This document shows positions 12,540 to 25,416 of a DNA stretch of 64,000 bases, in pieces. The notes under the pieces are model-generated. The model had not been told where the DNA came from. It ran no database searches and worked only from the letters and a program-made list of their open reading frames with translations. The stretch covers positions 606,685 through 670,684 of the forward strand of contig VXAY01006085.1 of assembly GCA_013399855.1 (NCBI GenBank). Reading direction: 5' to 3'. Positions within the stretch are counted from its first letter, which is position 1. Every line of letters begins with the position of its first letter. The position numbers were made by a program, and so were the translations under genes. The stretch comes from Oxyruncus cristatus (taxonomy: Eukaryota > Chordata > Aves > Passeriformes > Cotingidae).

Positions 12540-13460
12540 ATGGGGATTAATATGAAAATTCATTACTACACAATAAGAACTAAGGGAATACTTATAATCA
12601 CAACTCTAACTAGTTTTCTTTATAATAACAAACTTACATATTTACAAATAGCACCCCTCCTTCTTTTCCTCAAAAGCAGTCCAGAGAAGGAGAAGGAAGA
12701 AAAAGTCTTTAAGGTAACAGTTCCATATCACCGCAGCTCAAAAATCTCTCTCTCTCTCTCCATTGGAATGCAGGGCAGTCTGCCTCCCACTTCTATCCGC
12801 TTGTCTACGGCTTCTGAGGGTTTACCCTGGGCTTTGAGGCAACACTCGTATCACCGTGTCGTCACCATGGAGTATAGGGCTCCATGGAGGTTCCTTCCAC
12901 GAGGAGTTGCAGGGGATTTCCTAAAAGTCACCACCCCTCCCTGGGTCACAGGGATTCTTAGTTTCTTTTGGCTCAGTCCATACCCAAGAACGCTCTCTGG
13001 TGCTAGGTTCTGTTCTCCAATCTACCACTGCTCCCCCATTCGCAGTAAAAGGGTCATCCTGCCATCAGATCCGGTCCAAAATGGCACCAGGCCCCGCACT
13101 ATCGGGGGGCTTAGTGTTAGGCTCAGCTTTTGGACAAAGTCCCAAGGTCGTCAGGGGGCTCAGCCCCTCAAAGTAGAGTTCACCGGCTTTTCCACCATTC
13201 CGTGGCTGCAATTCTTCTGCAGCTTGTTGCATACAGTTTCCAGGTGATTCAGTCTTGGCCTCAAGCCATCCCCACCCTCCCCAGGCCAGACCAGGCCAGG
13301 CCCTGGTGATGGTGGTGGGGGCACATGAGGGTTTCTTCACTCCAAATAATCTTCCACAAGTTGCAGGGTTTTTAGTTTTTAAGTCTTTTCCCCTGCTGGA
13401 GGGGGAGAGGGGCCCCCCCGGGCTTCTCCTCCCCCCTCCTGCTACACTGATTTCTGGTGT
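12540..13460 (-). mobile_element. GC-rich block, probable retroelement (LTR-type) fragment
   Basis: From about 12.7 to 13.45 kb the sequence turns sharply GC-richer than its surroundings, with well over a dozen CpG dinucleotides where neighbouring DNA has almost none. It includes a (TC)8 tract (12745-12760), a repeated CCAGGCC patch (13281-13304) and long G and C runs that could fold on themselves (13398-13439). The longest open frame of the window (12540-13247 plus, 235 codons) lies here, but its translation is proline- and serine-rich with no recognisable domain. A 91-codon minus frame (13065-13340) is equally anonymous. Stop-poor frames are expected in GC-rich DNA. An abrupt CpG-rich island without a gene suggests a fairly young insertion, and an AATAAA on the minus strand (13543-13538) hints at minus orientation. 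I could not find paired TG...CA ends or a target-site duplication, so both the class and the boundaries are inferred. Confidence 0.45.
12745..12760. repeat. (TC)8 microsatellite
   Basis: Eight uninterrupted TC dinucleotides lie at the edge of the GC-rich block. Confidence 0.9.
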
Positions 13461-15000
13461 GTAGGATCAAAGGAGAAGGAATGGGCTGGTACTTGCCATC
13501 TCTGTGAGCTGAGACTTTTACAGAGCTTCTCTCTTCTTTTATTGTCTCTCTCTTTATGCTAAACTGGCTTCTACCATGTTGTATGTAATTGCCTGCTAAA
13601 CTCTCAAAAGAGTGTAGAGCCAGTTATCAGTCTAATAAAATGCTTCCCTACCATTTGCTTAACTACAGTATGACAATCAAGTCATATGGTCTAAATGAGA
13701 CTTTCTATAATCTGAACCAGAGCCAAATTGTAAATGCAGAGATGTCAGTGTAGAGGACTAATTCAAGCATTATCTGATTTAAGACAAAGACAGCCTCTTC
13801 TTATAATTATGAATCTGCAGCTGTAGGGACAAATACCAAAACATCAATTAAGCATAACAAAACCTTGTTGGTAACAAAACCAGAAAGGTAATGAATGTTT
13901 CAATCAATAGCAAAATGCTGTATACTGAATTGTTAGCAAGCATATTGGCTCTATCAACTTATCTGAAGTTGTTGAAAACAAATCTATATCTCTTTGTGAC
14001 TAACAACATTCTTTACTCAGTGACATTGATATGTTGGAGTCAACATGCAAAACAACATTGAAAAACATTGTTCTTCTCATCCAGGGAAAAACAAATGAAA
14101 TTTTTATGAATTAATTGAGCGAAATGAAATTCTGGAGGGAACCCTCTATTCTCTATATTTCAGCAAGACCAATGACATTGGTTACAGCGACCTTTTTTTT
14201 GAATAAACAAACAGACTTTAAATTAATACCTATTAAACATTATTTTTTTTCTCAGTACTAATATGAGAGCAAATCATAGATACGTATCTTATTTAGGAAG
14301 ATGAAGAACAGTCATTGTATGTCTCATAACACAAATTCTGATTAACACAGTTGTTTTTAGAAAAATTGTGCATAGCGGTGCTCTAAATTAATATTATAAA
14401 TACAACTACTTTATACAAAGGTAAAACCTCAACCCTTGGTCTTGCCTGTGTTTTGGTCTTGCAACTGGTCTCTTCGTAGTCTCTTTGTGCTTGTGTGCAC
14501 ATCTCTGCCAGCAGAGAGCTGTGGGTTGGCAAAAGTCTCCCAGTGAATCCATTTCCCTAATGGTTCTCAGATATCTGAATGGAAAGTCTGTTAGGCTAGT
14601 GTAATTTCTGTAGGGTATATGGAAATATCAAATCATGCTCGTATCCAGTATTCTGTTCTGTGCAACACTTTTTTATCTATTTTTATCATGAAGATAAAAA
14701 TTACTGTTTTAGTAAGGGGAAGGGAAGGCAGTATTGATTGTACTGAAAGCTAAACTCCTGAAGTATGAGACTGCTCATAAAAACAGTCTGGGTGGGGTTT
14801 ACTGTCTCTTGATAATTTATATACCAAATATGTTCAGATTCCATATAAAAAGATTTTCCAGTTGTCAAGAAGTATTTAAGCTAAACCACAGTTTTTCTGC
14901 AAGTGTTTTCATCTGTAATGAATATACCGGAGATGATAGCACACATCCATTTCACAATGTTTTCAGACAATTAATTACTAAATATTTTCAAAATAGAAGA
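13461..15000. other. Non-coding stretch, no gene recognised
   Basis: After the GC-rich block the sequence returns to AT-rich unique DNA. One 91-codon frame at 14734-15009 has no recognisable product and runs into the CR1 tail that follows. Confidence 0.65.
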
Positions 15001-15088
15001 GAATCATAGAATCACAGAATGGTTAGGGTTGGAGCAGAACCCCAAAGTTCACCTAGTTCCAAGCCCCCTGCCATGTACAGGGATGCCG
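15001..15088 (-). mobile_element. CR1 LINE 3'-end fragment
   Basis: The plus strand reads GAATCATAGAATCACAGAAT, then a GGTTAGGGTTGGA segment, and further on CCTAGTTCCAAGCCCCCTGC. This is the reverse complement of the conserved 3' end of bird CR1 retrotransposons, which finish in CCATTCTGTGATTCTATGATTC. Only the non-coding 3' tail remains; there is no reverse transcriptase sequence. CR1 copies are usually 5'-truncated like this. Confidence 0.9.
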
Positions 15089-15098
15089 TTTGAGTACT

Positions 15099-15155
15099 AG
15101 AGTACTGTGTCTAGTTTTAGGTCCCTCACCTCAAGAAAATTTTGAGCTGAGAAGA
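15099..15155 (+). mobile_element. CR1 LINE fragment in opposite orientation
   Basis: The segment TACTGTGTCTAGTTTTAGG followed by TCCCTCACCTCAAGAAA matches the sense strand of the CR1 region a few hundred bases upstream of its 3' end, which in many bird copies reads close to TACTGTGTCCAGTTTTGGG. It starts about 10 bp after the minus-strand CR1 tail. The pair could be one insertion with an inverted 5' part or two independent insertions. The right edge is uncertain because similarity fades after about 15150. Confidence 0.6.
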
Positions 15156-18100
15156 ACCAAAAGTAATCACAGCACAGACAGCACAACCACATGGTGCCAT
15201 CCCACAGCATCTGGACAGACAAGCCACAGACAAAGCAATGAATACATTGAAGTCCAGTAAGAACAACATGAGATGGATCTACCACATAGCCAGAACACCC
15301 ATCCAGGAGGTAGGGATGGAAACAGAGATGTTTACAGCAGTGCACTTACGACATAGCATCAAAAAGGGTAAGGGACCTGCACCTAAGCTTAAATGGGTCC
15401 CCTGGGCCAATGCACAGACACTGTTGGTGGACATTCCAACAGAGGCTGTCCAGGGAAACTGAGACCTACTGCTAAACTCAGGGCTAACACATGCAATGAG
15501 CTATTAGTTTCATTCTAAAAAATTTTGCTCTGAAAGAATGTAAAGTACATATGCCATGATGCCAGAGAATTCAAACTAAAAGAACACTTACCCACTAAGT
15601 GCTCTAGGTGTACCTTATGGAATAAAGGAAAAATCCAATGTAGTTTCTCGGTATGCGACCAGTCCTTACTCCTAAAGAATTTAGCAGTATAAATGCAAAT
15701 GGTTTGGAAAAAGCTAAACCAGCTTTGTCCTCTAATGATACAGCATAATCTAAAATGTGCCATAATTAGATATTTGAGGAGTCTGACTTTCTGTTTAAAG
15801 TGAATGGACTCTTTATCATTGAGTTAAGTGTGACTAGTGCAGTATTTATGCTCAGCTGGAACTAATCCTTGTTTTTTTAGCAAAGTAAACTGTGTCTCCT
15901 TGAAGTATTTTACAAGAAAGATGGTCCATAACTCTTCTGGCACTGAAATCTGAAAATAAATTCATTATATAGCTGTGTAATAGATGACTTTATATGCAGT
16001 TTAGTTTATTATTTATGCAGCTTGAAGTAGATTTTATTTTTGATATATAACTCTTTTCAGTGTAATTACACATTATTTGGAATTGTGCATATTTTGCTAT
16101 CATTTAGAAGAGCTTCTGGTTGTCCCTTCTTTCTGGAGAAGAACAATTGGCAGCACTTATGGATGCTTGGAATAAATCTGTACAAATTATCCCTGATGGT
16201 AAGAGTATATGACTATGGTCAAAGGCAAAAAGTATTTTCTGACAGATTTTCTGAAATCATCAGTTTTCTTAAATCATTACTTTTACCAAGAGAAGGGGGT
16301 TTTGCTGAGAATCTAAGACCAGAAGGCAACTCAAAAAACAGATAGAGAAATGTGAGAGTGGAGAACAGAAGGTGGTGCCAAGAGAAAACAGCTGTTAGAT
16401 GAGGGTTCAAGGGAAACTTGAAAAGACTGACAGATGTGCTACACTTGTCAGAACTAAGAAAGCCCTCCATGGACTGAAATGCAGCACTCACCTACTAAAT
16501 AAGATTAGACTGCAACTCTGCATGTTTTCTTATCTTTTTGATGAGACTCAGGACACATGGATTCACCCTTCTGCCACATCCATCCTCTTCTTTTTCTATG
16601 CATAGTTTCACCTGAAAGCAAAAGTAGGAGCTGACAGACACACAGCTATGTGTTCCAAAATGCAAGCACTCTTTTGCTTTGTTCGGTTGGTTGACTGTTT
16701 TCTCTTTTGTGGTAGGATTTAAATGACAATTCCTGTTACTAGTATCCTTTTTTTGTTATATTTTAATAAAGTTGTCTCTTTTGGCCATAATGTAATTGGC
16801 TTTTGCACTATTACGGGTATTCTAGTTTCTATAATTTTCAATTGTTCATATACTTCTGTGAAATATGAGATGTTTCTATTTTGGCGATTATTTCTCAGCT
16901 ACAGAATGAAAATATTATCCTGCGGTTCTCATCAACCTAATGCATTAGTTGAAAAACAGATTTGTATTATATATATAGTGCAAGCATTCTTTTCAATTAT
17001 GTGCTTGGTCAATTCTCTGGTCATAACTGGTTTACTGCATGATTCTGGGTAAGATACTTGCTTTCTTCTCCTCTTTAAAATATAAAGATGTAATTCTATA
17101 ATCTTTTTTTTTTTTTTTTCCTCCAAGAATTTAAGCTTTTCTGTGAAATTGAGAAGTCCTGAGAAGTAGTATTTTTATTCATTTTTACATGTTGGGCTTT
17201 TAATTCCAAACATACTTTTGTGAGTATATTAAAAATCGAAAACTGACCAAGACAAATAAATTATTACCAGTCAAAATACTGGAATAGCTAATCCACCGAA
17301 CGAACAAATTTACAGAAAAAGAAATTTAATGTAACATAAGTAGGCAAGTTTCAGTGCATCATATTCTCACAAAACAGAAAAAGAAAATTGTAGTGAGGGA
17401 GACCTGAACAATTAAGTTTTCTGGAGAAACTTGGGACATAGTCTCCTTCATTTGCAAGCGTCCTCTCCTGTGCTGACATGGAGTAGCTAAATATTTTCTC
17501 TGATTTCAGGCAGATTCTAAAACCATTCATACTGCAACTATTTACAGTAAAAACCTCTGAGTTTTCAAAGTCCACTTGCTATGTGATAATGGCATGAAAT
17601 CTTTCTCACATTGTAGCTTCTTTCTCTAAAGCTCTTTAGTCTGAATTTCTGTGTACCATGTCTTAACTATTTTCTCCGGTTCATGTTCTCCCATTTGTGA
17701 TGATGTTTCCTCACAACAAGTGGTCACATGGTGCAGTCAGACAAACTGTGTAGAGTAGATCCCAAGAGCCAATTTTGCACCTTGCATATTCTATTCTCAT
17801 TTGTGTTAGGACAGTTTTTTGTAAGGAAAGTACTGAAGTACTTTGAAATCTCTGTATAAAAACGCAGATGTATATTTGGACAGTTATAAAACCGAATTTC
17901 ATTCATAAAGAGCTATGTGTATAGAAGTTATAAGGACATTTACAACACAGTTAGGAAAAAAATAGATCAATAAAAATCACCGCAGTAGTTCAAGGATTGT
18001 CTACACAGAGTAGAAAAGGTGATAAGATTCCAGCACATAGTGGTTTCATGACACTGTTTATTTTTTTCAGTCAAGGAAAAATGTTTTTATTTGTCTCTGA

Positions 18101-20650
18101 AAGCAACCCTTTCCTTGCTTTTTAGACATAATATGCTGGTTTTTGTGCTTTTATAAAAATGCACTTGAACTTGCTGATCTATCTTTCAAGGAAGAGGTAT
18201 GCTCGGGGGTGGCTTGCAGACAGACTATCTGGAGAAGGATTGAAATGGATGCATTAAATTTAGAAAAAAGACTCCCATTTTTAAACCTTTTGTAAATGCT
18301 ACCCATGTTTATTCTGGGATAATAAAATTATTACGAGCTTGTGACAATTATAAGTATGTTCCTATGCAATATTATTTCTATGTAAAGTAGTATTCACATC
18401 GAAGTAATATATACAGTGTGTATCTACACTTTTATAATAGTTTGAAATTAAGGTAGGCTGAATGTTTGTGCAGCCTGTGGGGTAGCTTGACTCCAGTTAG
18501 AGAGGGGGATTGAGTCCCAAGAATGAGCATCCAGATACTGGGCATGAAATTTTGGGCAAAATTAGTTTGTGAATAGGTCAAGGTTTCAGTGTGGCTGTAA
18601 GAAGCTATTGGTAGAGAACTCAAGTGAGCACCGTGGGTTGCTGAAGCTAGTCATTGCACAAATAATAGTTACCATACAGTCCTAGTATTTCAAATTCTTA
18701 TAGCTTTCACCAAAGACCATTTTTCACAAATCACACGTGATTTATTTGCTCACATTTTCCAGTAATTTCCAACTATAGCTTGTTGACGTCAGAACATTTA
18801 TATTGATAGAATAGCATTAACATAGAATTTTAATGTTCAAAATTATGTCATAAGATATGTGGTTTTGGTTTCTTTTTTCTTTGCTGGGGGAAAACAAAAA
18901 AGTAAAGAAGATAAGGAAATAAATTCTGCATTTTTAAGTAGTACTAGAGGGCAGACAGGAAGCTTTTTGAGGCTCTAACTACAGCTGTTTTTAGGAACTG
19001 GAATTCTTCTTTTGCTTAGTATGTAATAATACTTGGTGTGAACTTAGTAAGAGATGCTTCAGAGAAAGCTATTGGCACGCTGGCATGCCTTAATACAAAG
19101 ATTCTTTGCTGTGAGAAAAAGCTGTATTTTCAAAGTTATCCTCAGCTAAATAAGGGCTACACTGTAGCACTTGTAAGGGAAAAGAAAAAGGTATGTTCAT
19201 CTAACACATCCTACTGCAAACTGACAGTTGAGCAAACAGAGAATGAGAGAAGAAACCTTGATTATAATCCTCTGACTTCTAAAATATAGAAAAGAATGGC
19301 TGTACTTCAGATGGGATGAATTAACTTACTGCCACTTCTTTCTCAGAACGCAGGTGAAGGAAATGTGTCGGGAGTTCTCCTTACAACTCCTCTTTGGGTG
19401 GCCTAAATTATATTCAGCTAAGTACAGTTCCTCAGCTTAGTGCTCTGAGACTGGAAACTATTCACTGCAAGAAGAATCAGACTGCTTTAGAAAAATATAG
19501 AATATTTTTTTTCCTTGTTTTTATCTGTTTAAGGAAGAAATAAAGAGAAGAAAAGGCTAAAAGGAAAATAGTGATAGAAGGGAGGAGAAAATCCTTAGAA
19601 GAGAGAGATGTACTGGAATACGAAACTATGCTCTCACCATTTACAGGAACACATAAGAAGCATAAACATGTGACATCTTTTAAATTCAACTCTCAAATCT
19701 TTCAAGTGCTCTGTCATGAAGAAATTGGTGTTCATAAGAGGGATTTATCACCAGGTGTCCTCACTCACAACTCTTCAGTTTGTAGAAGATGACTTTAAAA
19801 TTATTTTTTTTATCCTTCTGGAAGAAGTAAAATCTATTCCTTCAAAGCTGACACAATGCGAAGAGTTAATTGTTGTTCTACCTCATATCTACATGTACCT
19901 AAGTCATCTTCACACAACAGTTGAGGTATAGAATAGTAGATGTCCTGAGAAAGCTTGGGTTTTTAATTTGTGTTGGCACATGGCTACACCAGTTCTAATG
20001 TGTTCTTGGTTAATTTTCTTGCTTTTAACATTGTATCATCTCTTTTGACCATATTTCAATTGCAAAAATAAAATTATGCACAATTTTAATTGTGCAAAGA
20101 TGTAACATATCTTTCTTGTCTGCTTGAACTCTACATTTATTCATGTACATTCACTATAATTATGGTACTGGCTCCGTGTACCAAAATATCTCAAAACTAT
20201 GGTTAGGATTTAATCATGTATAAATAATCTTTTCAGCAGACACATTATATGAAAACAGAATTCCATGTGATACTCCAGTGCTCCTTATAAAGCCAGAATA
20301 TGTATTTCTATTGCACGAGTCTTACTTCCTTGGTTTCCATAGAAACTTTTTGCTCTTGAATGTAGTTTCATTATTAATAGACTTTACATGTGTTTTGTTT
20401 TGCACTTTTGGGTCAGTTTTACAAATGTCAACCGTTTCTGAGTTTTGCAGTTAAAGTTCTCATAAGGATTTCCTTTCCACCTCTGTTGCTTTAAAAAGTA
20501 AAAGATCTAAAATACTGACTCAATGGTCCTCTTGAAGCTGAATAGGCTGCCTTCAGCCAGATTTGATGTACTGTCAGGGTAAAGTAGCTTCATGAACAGT
20601 CTGATCTATTGTTCTGTTACTCTGTCTCCCTCTCTGGATTTGTCATTCGA
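15156..20650. other. Non-coding stretch, no gene recognised
   Basis: Open frames reach 109 codons (16723-17052 plus), but the translations are hydrophobic, low in domain-like features and unsupported by any flanking exon signal. A poly-T run lies near 17104-17119. The 15160-15480 part is less AT-rich and may be an old repeat that I cannot name. Confidence 0.6.
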
Positions 20651-20666
20651 ATATATATATATATAT
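20651..20666. repeat. (AT)8 microsatellite
   Basis: Eight AT units are followed by an impure TA/TG-rich extension to about 20683. This is ordinary dinucleotide repeat DNA. Confidence 0.9.
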
Positions 20667-20979
20667 GTGTTTATATATACATATGGAAGCTTCAGTTGGA
20701 GATTCACTGAGAAGGAATACTGGCATGCAAGATTGCAAGTGTTTGGTTTCAATTTTTGGTGGATAATTCCAATGATTTACTTGCAGCTTTTCTTGAGGAT
20801 GGAATAGTTTCTTAGGTTTTGAATTAATAAATTAAAGCTTCATTCTTGGAAACATTTGGTCCTTCCAACAGTTAATCTGAGCTAATATGATTTGTCAAAG
20901 CAAAGTGTCATTTCTCAGTCTGAATATAGCCTTTTCTCAGTTTCTAAGAGAAATGTCTTTATTCCATTGCCTTGCTATA

Positions 20980-21400
20980 CACTACTACTTTACATTGTCT
21001 ACAACTGCACAAAGGGAGCAGTGCACCCCCTGGAGCAGTCTATGACCCAGGTCCACACAGCTAGTTTAGTAGAGGGTAAACAATTGCAAATTAATGAAAC
21101 ATGCCTCCTGCCAAAAATGAGCTAAACCAATATTGATTTCAAATCTCAAGAGCAATTGCTCTTGCATTGACACTGGGCCTTCTGGGGAAACTGCAGAGTA
21201 GGTGGCTCTGCCTGATGCTGGGCACATAGCATACAAAGCAGCAAAGACAGATGGCATGGAACAGGTTATCTGTACAAGGTCCATTTACACTGTGAGTCAG
21301 GACATGGTGAGCCCTGAGGTTTCGTCGGGTCTGCGCCTTTGTGCAAGCTGTGCCCATGTAATGTGGGCAAGAGGGGAGTCTGAGTAGAACCTCAATCAAA
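20980..21400. promoter_or_regulatory. GC-richer unique block with palindrome, possible regulatory element
   Basis: This block is less AT-rich than its flanks, contains no identifiable repeat, and carries overlapping open frames on both strands (longest 109 codons, minus, 21139-21468). None encodes a recognisable protein. It includes ATTGCAAATTAATG, which combines an octamer-like and a homeodomain-like core, and the 18-bp palindrome at 21147-21164. A constrained non-coding element would look like this, but conservation cannot be judged from one sequence. Confidence 0.3.
21147..21164. repeat. Perfect 18-bp palindrome around CAATTG
   Basis: CAAGAGCAATTGCTCTTG is identical on both strands. The centre CAATTG is an E-box-like and homeobox-like core flanked by symmetric GAG/CTC arms. 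Confidence 0.8.
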
Positions 21401-24400
21401 AGGCAATGTAAATATAGTCCATGTTTCTTGTACAAAGGATGATGCTCCCTATATTTTGTTTCTTCCATTCTAGCTGCAGGCGTGATATTTTTGTTTTCAT
21501 GTCACAGGAAAAGCAGTAAACCAGGCTTTCTTAGGTTTATGGTATGCAGAGTAGTCAAAAATTGGTCTGTCCATTTTTCCAGTACAATGGTCAAATTACC
21601 ATGTAGTTTATGATTGCTGTTGTTTAAGAATTTATTTAGGTTTTAAAATCCATTTATACCCTACTTATGCCTATGCTATTCCAAGGAATAGTTTGACAGC
21701 ATACAGAGAAAGATGTCGTCTCCTGTATGACCTCCAAACTGTTATAAATACTGTAAAAATTTTCACGAGGTTTAGCAAATGAGCTCAATAAGCGCACAAA
21801 TACCTATGATTTACTGAACCTTTAAAATTTTTCCCAGAAAATCCCCTAAAACTTCAAAAGAAATTAATTTTCTCTGTCTGTTCTTTGTCATATTTTGGGT
21901 TTTATTATGTCTTTGTGACACCTAGTTGTCGATGTGCCTATTTTCCAAATGGTCTTTTGTCTATTTCAAGTGTTTGACCTCTACTACTGTTTCTTGGTAT
22001 TTTATTTTGTTTTGATTCAGTTATATCATTAAAATGAGGTCAGTCTCTGAATTTCAGCCTCTTTTTAATCAAAACACTAAGCATCAGCAAAAGAATTGGT
22101 CCAGAAGTCTGTAGGTAATACTTTTAGTAATGGTTCAGATTAAGTCTATTCAAAATATGATTGATTTGCCAAAATAAACAGCACTTGGAGAAATAGATTT
22201 AAAGTCAGAAATCTGTAATGCCTCACTTAAGCTTGGTTTTTATCTTCAAATCCATGGTCTTCTTAGAATCATATTCTGTCTCCGTGTTGTAGTTCTCTAT
22301 CACTCTGCAGAAATCTAACATTTCCTTTCCCCTAGCCTAAGAGGGTTTGGAGTTTTTTAAGAGGTAAATGCCTTTTCTTGTCAAAAGACACATGCTGCTA
22401 GGATTGGGGCAAAAGAACTTTAGTTTTAAGCTTGAGGAACTGTTCCTTTTCTACAGTACTGTTTTACTATTCCTGCCCGGTTTCTGTAACACTGCATTTT
22501 AATCTCACTGCATTCTTGCAGGGCGGTGTCACAGAGGTGTCTGAGGATCTTATGTCATTGTTAAACCTGATGCAAACATTATTCCTTTGTCCACAGCATC
22601 CTCATGTAGTGGAGCTGGCTTCGGATAGGTAGGAGTTTTCAGCCATTCCAATGGTATTATAAGCCTTTATTTTCCTTTAATCTGAAGAATCTTTACAGCC
22701 TCCTTATAAGGTCTATTTACATTCTGGTTTCACAACACCCTTTGGCAGTGTGCAATGTACAGGCTTTGTTTTCCAGATAACAATCCCCGTCATTCCTGAT
22801 GAGAAATAACTGTAGAATAGTAAACTGAACTGTGGTTTTTAACTGTTCCAACCATCTCTTTCTAAACTGTTGTAAAACAAATGACAACACTTTCAAGGAA
22901 CTGAAAAAATTAATTTTTTTTGTTTTATTCATGCTTTTCCAGAAAGAAGTTTATAGAGGAAAATAGACTGACCGAAGTTTTATTTTTCCGTATGTCATGG
23001 TATAATTGGAATTACAGTTTAGATTGTCAGTAAATAGAAATTTGAACTCTTTAGGACTCTTTCTCAGATAGAATGCAGTTATATCTTTTTGACAGATTCA
23101 GTGAAACGGGGTTGAGAAACAATCATGTTTAGTCTTCAGCTGCTCCTGCAGGATGTGGATCGGCTTGTGGGCCACTGAGTTTCCTCTCAATGGCTTTAAA
23201 GACAGACACAATATGGCATCTGTGCTCTGGGGGTTAACACAATTTGAATGCCTCTAAACTGATACGCCAGAAAAGATGTAATTCTTGTGGAGTCTTTGAG
23301 CTTACAAATAGACTTATTTTGGATTCTTATAAATTTGAGTTTCATTTTGACTCAATTGGTTTCTTTTCCTGCTTCCCATAATTGTTACTAGTTTTATAAG
23401 GCACAAAGTGAATTCAAGATGTGTGCCTCTGACTTTTGACAATTATAGGTTCTATTTTGTCATACATTCAAAAAAGGGCTTGCCATGCCTTTATTTTAAT
23501 AAAAACAATTCAAGTATTTACAGTAGAGAAATGACATGACCTTGAAAGATGATCATGTTTTGACTCCAAAGGAGAATATTCCCCTACCACTCACTGACCA
23601 ACTCATCCACACAGTCACATACTGTATTAAAAGATTCTAGAAGCATTTAATGTATTCATCCTCTCCCTTTTAATAAATGTGTTAGAGGTAGGATTTTTAG
23701 TTTGTGCTTGGCTGGAGTGAGGTTTGCCTGGATAAAACACACGAGCAGTTTTATTCATTCATCTGCAACCCTCTAAAATTTTGTTGTCTAGTCTACATAA
23801 CTTGTTTAGGTTTTCTCTACAATTAAGAGTTAAAAAAAAGAATTTTCAGATGGTGATTTTTTTCAGATAAAGTGTGTCTCAGTGAGATAGATTGATTTCT
23901 GGACATACAGATGTATTTTCTTTTTTTCTGTTCTGTTTTACAGAGGGAATCTATATGAGCAATTAGACCAGATATAGAACTTTTGGCAAACTGAAATTAT
24001 AATTTTAGGCATGTGTCTTGAATTAATTTTGGTATGTAAACCAGTGTTTCTACTGGTTTTCTGTGTTAAAGCTATAAGATTCAGCTCTTCAAATTCATCT
24101 CTTCACTTTCAACACACTCTTATATAAATATATTGCAAATCCAGATTTATTCCTAGTCACAACGAATACAGATGTGGGTCTCTGCATATCTCTGTTGCTA
24201 ACCTATGTGGTGTCTAAGACTGCACAGAACACGGATGTATTTTTCTTGTGGGACCTCTCCATTAATTTCTGATGCTCTGGCTTGAGGGATGGAGCTCTAC
24301 GTACTGCTACAAGGCAGCAGCATTTGGTGGGAGTCATCTCACATGGCCCATTCAGAAGTACATAAATTCTTCTTCTAAGCGTCTCAAGATGATGGAAGGT

Positions 24401-25342
24401 GCTCTGATGATAAGCTTCAGTTTAAGAAATTTGTGTTCAGATTTGGAAGTAGAGGGCTTGATATTACCACCTCTGTAGAGTGCCACTTGAAATATTTTAA
24501 AATATCACTGTACTTTATTAGTCACAGAAATAGGGATCTGTGTTTTCTAGACTGAAAGTTGCAAATACTCCAGAACATCTGATATTAGACTAAAGACCCA
24601 TGTTTAGGCAACAAAACTCAACCAAGAAGTAGTGCGTGATTTTGGTCATCCCTTAAACAGTAACAAACAATTCACATCTCAGCACTGTTAATTCCAACTG
24701 CTTTGAAAGGACAAGGGAGCAGTTGGCCAACAAGGGGAAAAAATGTCGAAAGGTTCAATTATCGATACTGACAATAACTGCTGGTCATGGCAGCACATGT
24801 TTGTTACTTGTTGTGACTTTCGGCTACCACGCTACTACCCAATCCATAGCAGTGTCCCCCTAATGCTCCTCAGCAGTGTCAGCCTTGTCACCACCACTCC
24901 AATTGTCATACTTTCAGCAGTTTCTAACCTGGTTTGTGGTGGGGTACTTTGTTGGTAGGTATATTTATATGTAAACTATTTGGAAATACATCACACTTGC
25001 AGGAGACGTCATTCATTGAGTGAAAGCAAGCTTGATTAGAAAGAGCACAGTAGGATTCCCTTTTGGCAACACTACACACTAGGAACTTTCAGTCCAGCTA
25101 TTTATCAACATGGATGTATAATGAAATAGTATTTAAAGATAACACTTAAAGATTTTTTTTTTCTTCCCCTGAGTGATTTTTTTTCCTTATGCCAGTAGTG
25201 TCAATTTAAAATTATTTGATATTGTGCTCTGTAAGTGTGTTTCTGTGCAGGAAAATTTTTTTTCTTAAAAAATATACCATTTGGACTAAAGGCAGAAGTG
25301 AGGCAAAGGGGGAGAAGTGAGCATGATTTAAAAAAAAAAAAN
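21401..25342. other. Non-coding stretch, no gene recognised
   Basis: Open frames are at most 71 codons and no repeat can be named. The 23140-23280 part is mixed in composition with few homopolymers and is the least random-looking portion, but I cannot assign a role to it. Confidence 0.65.
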
Positions 25343-25416
25343 NNNNNNNNNNNNNNNNNNNNNNNNNNNNNNNNNNNNNNNNNNNNNNNNNNNNNNNNNN
25401 NNNNNNNNNNNNNNNN
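25343..25416. other. Assembly gap of 74 N inside poly-A
   Basis: The N run has twelve or more A residues on each side, so the assembly broke inside a long A-rich tract. The translated frame crossing it is meaningless. The true length and content of the tract are unknown. Confidence 0.95.

Noticed and set aside
12540..13247. 235-codon open frame as a protein-coding gene
   Set aside because: Low-complexity, domain-free translation in a CpG-rich block with open frames on the other strand as well. A probable mobile-element fragment explains it better.
16723..17052. 109-codon frame as a membrane protein
   Set aside because: Hydrophobic content is expected from T-rich DNA; there is no homology I recognise and no supporting context.
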